Shown here one piece after another: positions 23,801 to 25,667 of a DNA stretch of 25,667 nt. Source of the stretch: an uncultured Akkermansia sp. (lineage in GTDB: Bacteria > Verrucomicrobiota > Verrucomicrobiia > Verrucomicrobiales > Akkermansiaceae); NCBI GenBank assembly GCA_904502165.1, contig CAJGDB010000015.1:1-25667 (forward strand), written 5' to 3'. Numbering within the stretch: position 1 is the stretch's first letter; every line of letters starts with the position of its first letter. Both the position numbers and the translations under genes were made by a program. Below the pieces are notes generated by a model. It saw only the letters and a program-made list of their open reading frames with translations. It had not been told where the DNA came from and ran no database searches.

Positions 23801-25667
23801 ATTCATAGTCCGCATCGTAGAAGTTACCCAGAGTATCTTCCACCATGACCATGTCGTCCAGGAACGTGTACTGCCCCTGTTGCACACCGGAATACAGAGC
23901 AATTTCACATCCACCCGTTATGCCGGACATATTGGTGATGACACGGGGCTTGCTCAGATCCAGCCTCGTATCTGCGGTAAGGGAGAACACAGCGGTAGAT
24001 GCATCATTCCACACACCGGCATCTGCCATGTTCAGGTACATGGCAGGAATCCAGGTTGCCCCGTTGGAATCTATGGTAATGGCGGTTGTCGTACCATCTG
24101 CACCATATACATCCTTTATGTACACAGGTGTATCGTATGTATCCGGTCTGGCGGCGGTCGTCTCCCAGGCAGCACCCCCATAAAGAGTAATCTTCCCCAG
24201 AGCCATTCCGTTGGAAATGACCTTGGCGTTCCTGTGAATCGTCAATGATTCAATTTCCGTTGTATTGCCGCTGAATACCAGCTTACCCCCCTGCACCACC
24301 ACATTATCCAGGTAGGCACTGCCGGCAAATTCCTGGGTGTTGGCGCCGGTCTTGGTCAGGCTCAGACTGCCGGTTCGCGTGGTGTAGAAATTGGTCTGCT
24401 GCACAGCGCCACCCTCCAGCGTGTTTGAAGTGGCAGCCCCACCCAGGTAGTAGTCACCCTTGCCAATGACACCTTCGTAGATATAATGCGCTCCGGCATC
24501 AGCATCCCCCAGGGTAAGGACGAAAGAAGACTGGCTGGAAGTCGCAGGGCGGCTTGAAACCACCATTGCATTCTGATCTGTCCCGTGAAGGCCGCGCAGG
24601 GTGGTATTTCCCTCTACCGCCAGCACATGGGTGGAATAGGCGCGCGTATCCTCTGCACCGGTAGCGGCATCCTGCATGCCGGTATGGCTCAGGTCTATCA
24701 CGGTGTTCTTCCACCGGGTGTCACCATTTGCGGCAATATTCACATTACCCACATGAAGCTGCACCACACCACCGGTGGGATCATCAATTTTCAAGGTGCC
24801 GGAGAACCAGTCCTCCGGATTGGTCACGCTGGTGAAGATGAACGACGATGCCAGGTTGTTATCATTCACCCGGTCTGCACGCCCGTTATGAGACACCAAC
24901 ACCAGTTCGCCATCGCCACCAAGATGCCCGTAGAGCGTCCACTTCCCCCAATCCCCTATCTGCCCGTGCAGATAAGCCGCCTCGCTCCCGCCGGAAATAG
25001 TGATATTGCCGCCGAAATTGCGGTCCGGGCGGTAGTCAATCAGCACCTTTGAGGGATCAGCAGGGTCATAGACAACCGTAAGGTCTTCGCCCAGATACAG
25101 GTCTGCACCGCTGGCCAGCGTCACATTACCGAATTTAAGCAATTCAGCAGGCTTTATTTCCTGGCCGCTCCATCCGTTGCTCCAGGAGGCAGACTCATAC
25201 GCCAGGTGCGGCAGCGCCGGTGCCGTGGCATTCTGCCGCATTTCAATATAGACAAGTTTTCCCTTTTCAACAATGCAGGGCTGCTCCGTCTTGTGCTGGA
25301 TGGTGGCAATGATATTGCCGCTTTCATCATACCCCAGCAGGCCGTGCCACAGATACCCGCCCTGGTTGAAGCGCACAGAGGCTACAGATGTATCCGTATA
25401 GGAGGAATCCATGAACCAGCCGCCCTTTTCTGTAGCAGTGCTGGCCAGGGTAATGATGCTTCCTTCCTGCAGGGAGAAATTCAGGCCGGAAATGATGACG
25501 TCTTCACAGAAATCAAGCGTCACGCCATTGAGCTCGAACAAGGCCTGCCCGGCATCGCTCCAGTCGCTCGCGTTGACATCTATCCTCTTGGACAAGGTGA
25601 GAATCGTCTCTCCCTTCACCGCCGAAGTCCCTTCCAGATGAACCATGGCATCACCCGTGCCGCCCAC
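17856..25667 (-). CDS. Giant PEP-CTERM surface protein with autotransporter-type beta-strand repeats, 5' end outside window
   Basis: At least 2603 residues, with the N-terminus beyond the window. Long runs of short beta strands rich in Gly, Thr, Asn and Asp point to an extended beta-helix. PATR-like motifs (autotransporter-associated beta-strand repeats) of the form K-T/S-G-x-G/A...GG are clear near 24359, 23261, 22094, 20657 and 19739. The C-terminus has VPEPA, a hydrophobic stretch (LSLLALTTLLA) and a basic tail (RRRRKA). This is a PEP-CTERM sorting signal processed by an exosortase-type system, and there is no C-terminal beta-barrel. Cysteine is rare. In Verrucomicrobia such proteins are thought to be exported or surface-anchored adhesins; the ligand is unknown. 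The gene converges on recQ. Confidence 0.85.
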   Translation of the reverse strand: MGGTGDAMVHLEGTSAVKGETILTLSKRIDVNASDWSDAGQALFELNGVTLDFCEDVIISGLNFSLQEGSIITLASTATEKGGWFMDSSYTDTSVASVRFNQGGYLWHGLLGYDESGNIIATIQHKTEQPCIVEKGKLVYIEMRQNATAPALPHLAYESASWSNGWSGQEIKPAELLKFGNVTLASGADLYLGEDLTVVYDPADPSKVLIDYRPDRNFGGNITISGGSEAAYLHGQIGDWGKWTLYGHLGGDGELVLVSHNGRADRVNDNNLASSFIFTSVTNPEDWFSGTLKIDDPTGGVVQLHVGNVNIAANGDTRWKNTVIDLSHTGMQDAATGAEDTRAYSTHVLAVEGNTTLRGLHGTDQNAMVVSSRPATSSQSSFVLTLGDADAGAHYIYEGVIGKGDYYLGGAATSNTLEGGAVQQTNFYTTRTGSLSLTKTGANTQEFAGSAYLDNVVVQGGKLVFSGNTTEIESLTIHRNAKVISNGMALGKITLYGGAAWETTAARPDTYDTPVYIKDVYGADGTTTAITIDSNGATWIPAMYLNMADAGVWNDASTAVFSLTADTRLDLSKPRVITNMSGITGGCEIALYSGVQQGQYTFLDDMVMVEDTLGNFYDADYEWRDGTIYLVLSDARTYGIEALEGYIWSGEPNGTTIGNNVHYINMTMGNVWRADGSAYNTGWHEQRAEGSSNDDIGVYVNGETVHFRDYNVHFYDDGLSKDKLTAAEQKAYAQNGTYATERRVDISGNVAPGDIFIDADFNLGTVGASGNESQMEYAYAFVSSDKTGCITDIDEEHLTSITKTGKGLLVLAQRNTFSGGIDVQDGGLYLAAVGAAGTGTLTFHTDEVWSQTVVGQDKNLSVNQERTGAELMICYAFNSDALSAFRGSSLTNDIVLTSSKDTAGAFTVSFAYAGYDIQSNGDDYSNLPRHWRNLTLSGALVGTGNREDKLVLTGYSSTWQGAHDQSYVTVVTLNEDTAGDAYKYEINPITGKEEIVNRFNGTVELHNTINTSPLPSNELGSRTAGTVQIVLKGDKLCEAEFDMTRESVLSEYDKRTENEGDYRQTYNNILVLNGDASLRGLSADFRGSGWNYKEKDSIVWDDMTDRNFVHDLPQNDEVWHVRVLTAGENTLRLGAASDTEEARYVYSGAMGFEQAYVGTSQGHIPWGDGFFEQDNPEWRYGGHEMGTASLSMVKSGAATQLIHTALLDDLSLYGGVLGFNSVQLKGNMNLVGGTRLKLGVTDEAGWTKITKQSSSAMTGYERVLTSETVTIGSGKTLTVITSSTTEAKIEDIEMEVPTTAVVQGNLVLEDGASLTFRTNDLLPFALPVSERTGNHEIVPLLEVTGSLTIQNRDTLTIALTGSNFSMEDFNNKKYYLAAADEINVSYVDAYGGKVSGGETLFGSRTISLGYGYFGTLYMVGDGGSSLEEDTDSSTARDYLVMSITGDPRRTWSGNVAQVEKHEANLENPRDSHVWYGTGADAVDGTDYRWKENRPFLEGHVVLFGNLYEPAEWEKTAYLNSEQTVNVKADVLNDGTTVASVKDEYDFRIDGHDLTQSYSEKQQQQAEELGISLDYQAVRVEGLVAPFSIIINSEYYKYGKDAEDEYTVLQLNDEGGILHSDNTNYYFYSVGDPILNAEGEEVSETNGSITDADPGVLENRGFDGAWKTMLHKTGTGTTVMALDNSYSGGTILQGQGRMVMQHRNALGTGTITMLDGAMLHGDFEDEDVSGGAYLGKAMATTTIHNHVVVNVYADPDDANYNAAIDGRLVNSYNKKLVLTTLSGESDTVLELNGVGLSAKQSQELYGRDDMYRYGVFKVLDPHGFYGSITMRGHEYGAALSDTKPAGRVQLDIMSTTKSDDGADWTNATVDLSVQDGTERTVLALDATGEVDPEKKYEWCVLNNITGTYITEGGSSSVLNISAHNPITLVLTGSRSGHYHGVMGYGDFQVAVNYGGYAEELQGTTQHHYGAKGWGSLNLIKQGAGTVQRVRRAWLNEVKVEGGDFHVEEALVASSLTSGGGKRIMVGNPDLSTLYGLTVGDGGVLAMNTEFNVAGTKTDAFANISAGTTDGDSTKDAGWVLLDNGATLSAREDWYTRKQVDIAEDAHVTINTHNFTIDPYILSTECDDAEFLEKREISHIIQLLGAFSGRDVTLTLNNWKTDPEGTTPDEELRNEVSRDIGYVALNDLNDFTGSSKVRVEDMTVLQILNNNGGKQADVDITVEGKHATLQITDHVISYENSDLPEISNTMVQYIDNLKLGAYDSSLNEGLEQDPYHQINNGQLVLGGEEQTTLKGSDDSRLTSPDLAGMQVLVTSRHTNEALQGEVNYMNVDMRGDAVKMGGSDSRRAELVNTHVDMETRQTSHEIHHTNIQNSLLHLQAQCSVSLADTVMVDADSTVRSVCADPSVLTPDDPFIIRDGHGSYVAGGPTIAIPEGSTAMVTEVDTSVTTVVHMTFAQFEGNNPSSNVYQAGDTRILVLQTNQFQGVDVSGNGLTIQLEVDNWLTLSQQTGSSYIAIQMGGGCGFFEYEVDNTQFAQMIDSQFVLRDSNGNQLTNMWVTATQVSEDTGHEVSPYMLYFAVIVPEPATTTLSLLALTTLLARRRRKA
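19700..24400 (-). repeat. Three long divergent modules (~755-785 aa) in the giant surface protein
   Basis: Three homologous stretches align by eye. Each has a G-x-L/V-x-G...LVL section, then F-x-G-T/S, a D-L/M-S/T section, ILVL-x-G-N/D-x-x-LRGL or similar, Y-x-Y-x-G-x-x-G, and finally SLSLTKTGANTQ, SLSMVKSGAATQ or SLNLIKQGAGTV. The anchors of the last motif are at 24359, 22094 and 19739, 2265 and 2355 bp apart (755 and 785 residues). DNA identity is low, so these are ancient duplications. Confidence 0.5.

Overview
The window looks like chromosomal DNA from a Verrucomicrobium, most likely close to Akkermansia. The main evidence is a giant beta-strand-repeat surface protein ending in a PEP-CTERM sorting tail, small secreted repeat proteins, Gram-negative envelope genes (LptF/LptG family, a lipoprotein) and a near absence of Shine-Dalgarno sequences. 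The species call is inference. No rRNA, tRNA, CRISPR array, transposase or integrase was seen.

Layout. 1-2005 (minus): the 5' part of dnaK, preceded by a textbook sigma-54 promoter and an upstream repeat cluster, then a membrane protein of unknown function. 2142-5675 (plus): a tightly packed unit, usp - ymdB - tcdA - SpoU methyltransferase - metallophosphoesterase, with three stop/start overlaps. 5707-6083: an HU gene with its own promoter and a strong terminator. 6109-7670 (minus): cdaA (c-di-AMP synthase), a 55-residue YbbR-like membrane microprotein and bioD. 7769-9098 (plus): an LptF/LptG-family permease. 9122-12829 (minus): metH. 12846-13351 (minus): a stand-alone nuoA with its own promoter and terminator. 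13459-14678 (plus): a pflA-type radical SAM activase and a PEGA-like lipoprotein. 14683-15830 (minus): two small secreted repeat proteins, one ankyrin and one cysteine-rich, each with its own promoter and terminator. 15927-17821 (plus): a RecQ-family helicase with its zinc module in an unusual place. 17856-25667 (minus): the C-terminal 2603 residues of the giant surface protein, whose start lies outside the window.

Regulatory grammar. Most transcription units are preceded by a housekeeping-type promoter with a 17-bp spacer, often with an extended -10 (TGN before TAGNAT or TATATT). In three cases (usp, cdaA, recQ) the -10 hexamer ends exactly 6 nt before the ATG, which predicts leaderless mRNAs. 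dnaK is the exception, with a near-perfect sigma-54 element. The most novel-looking items are this dnaK promoter, the YbbR-like microprotein overlapping cdaA, the cysteine-rich 12-residue-repeat secreted protein, the long modules of the giant surface protein and the RecQ architecture.
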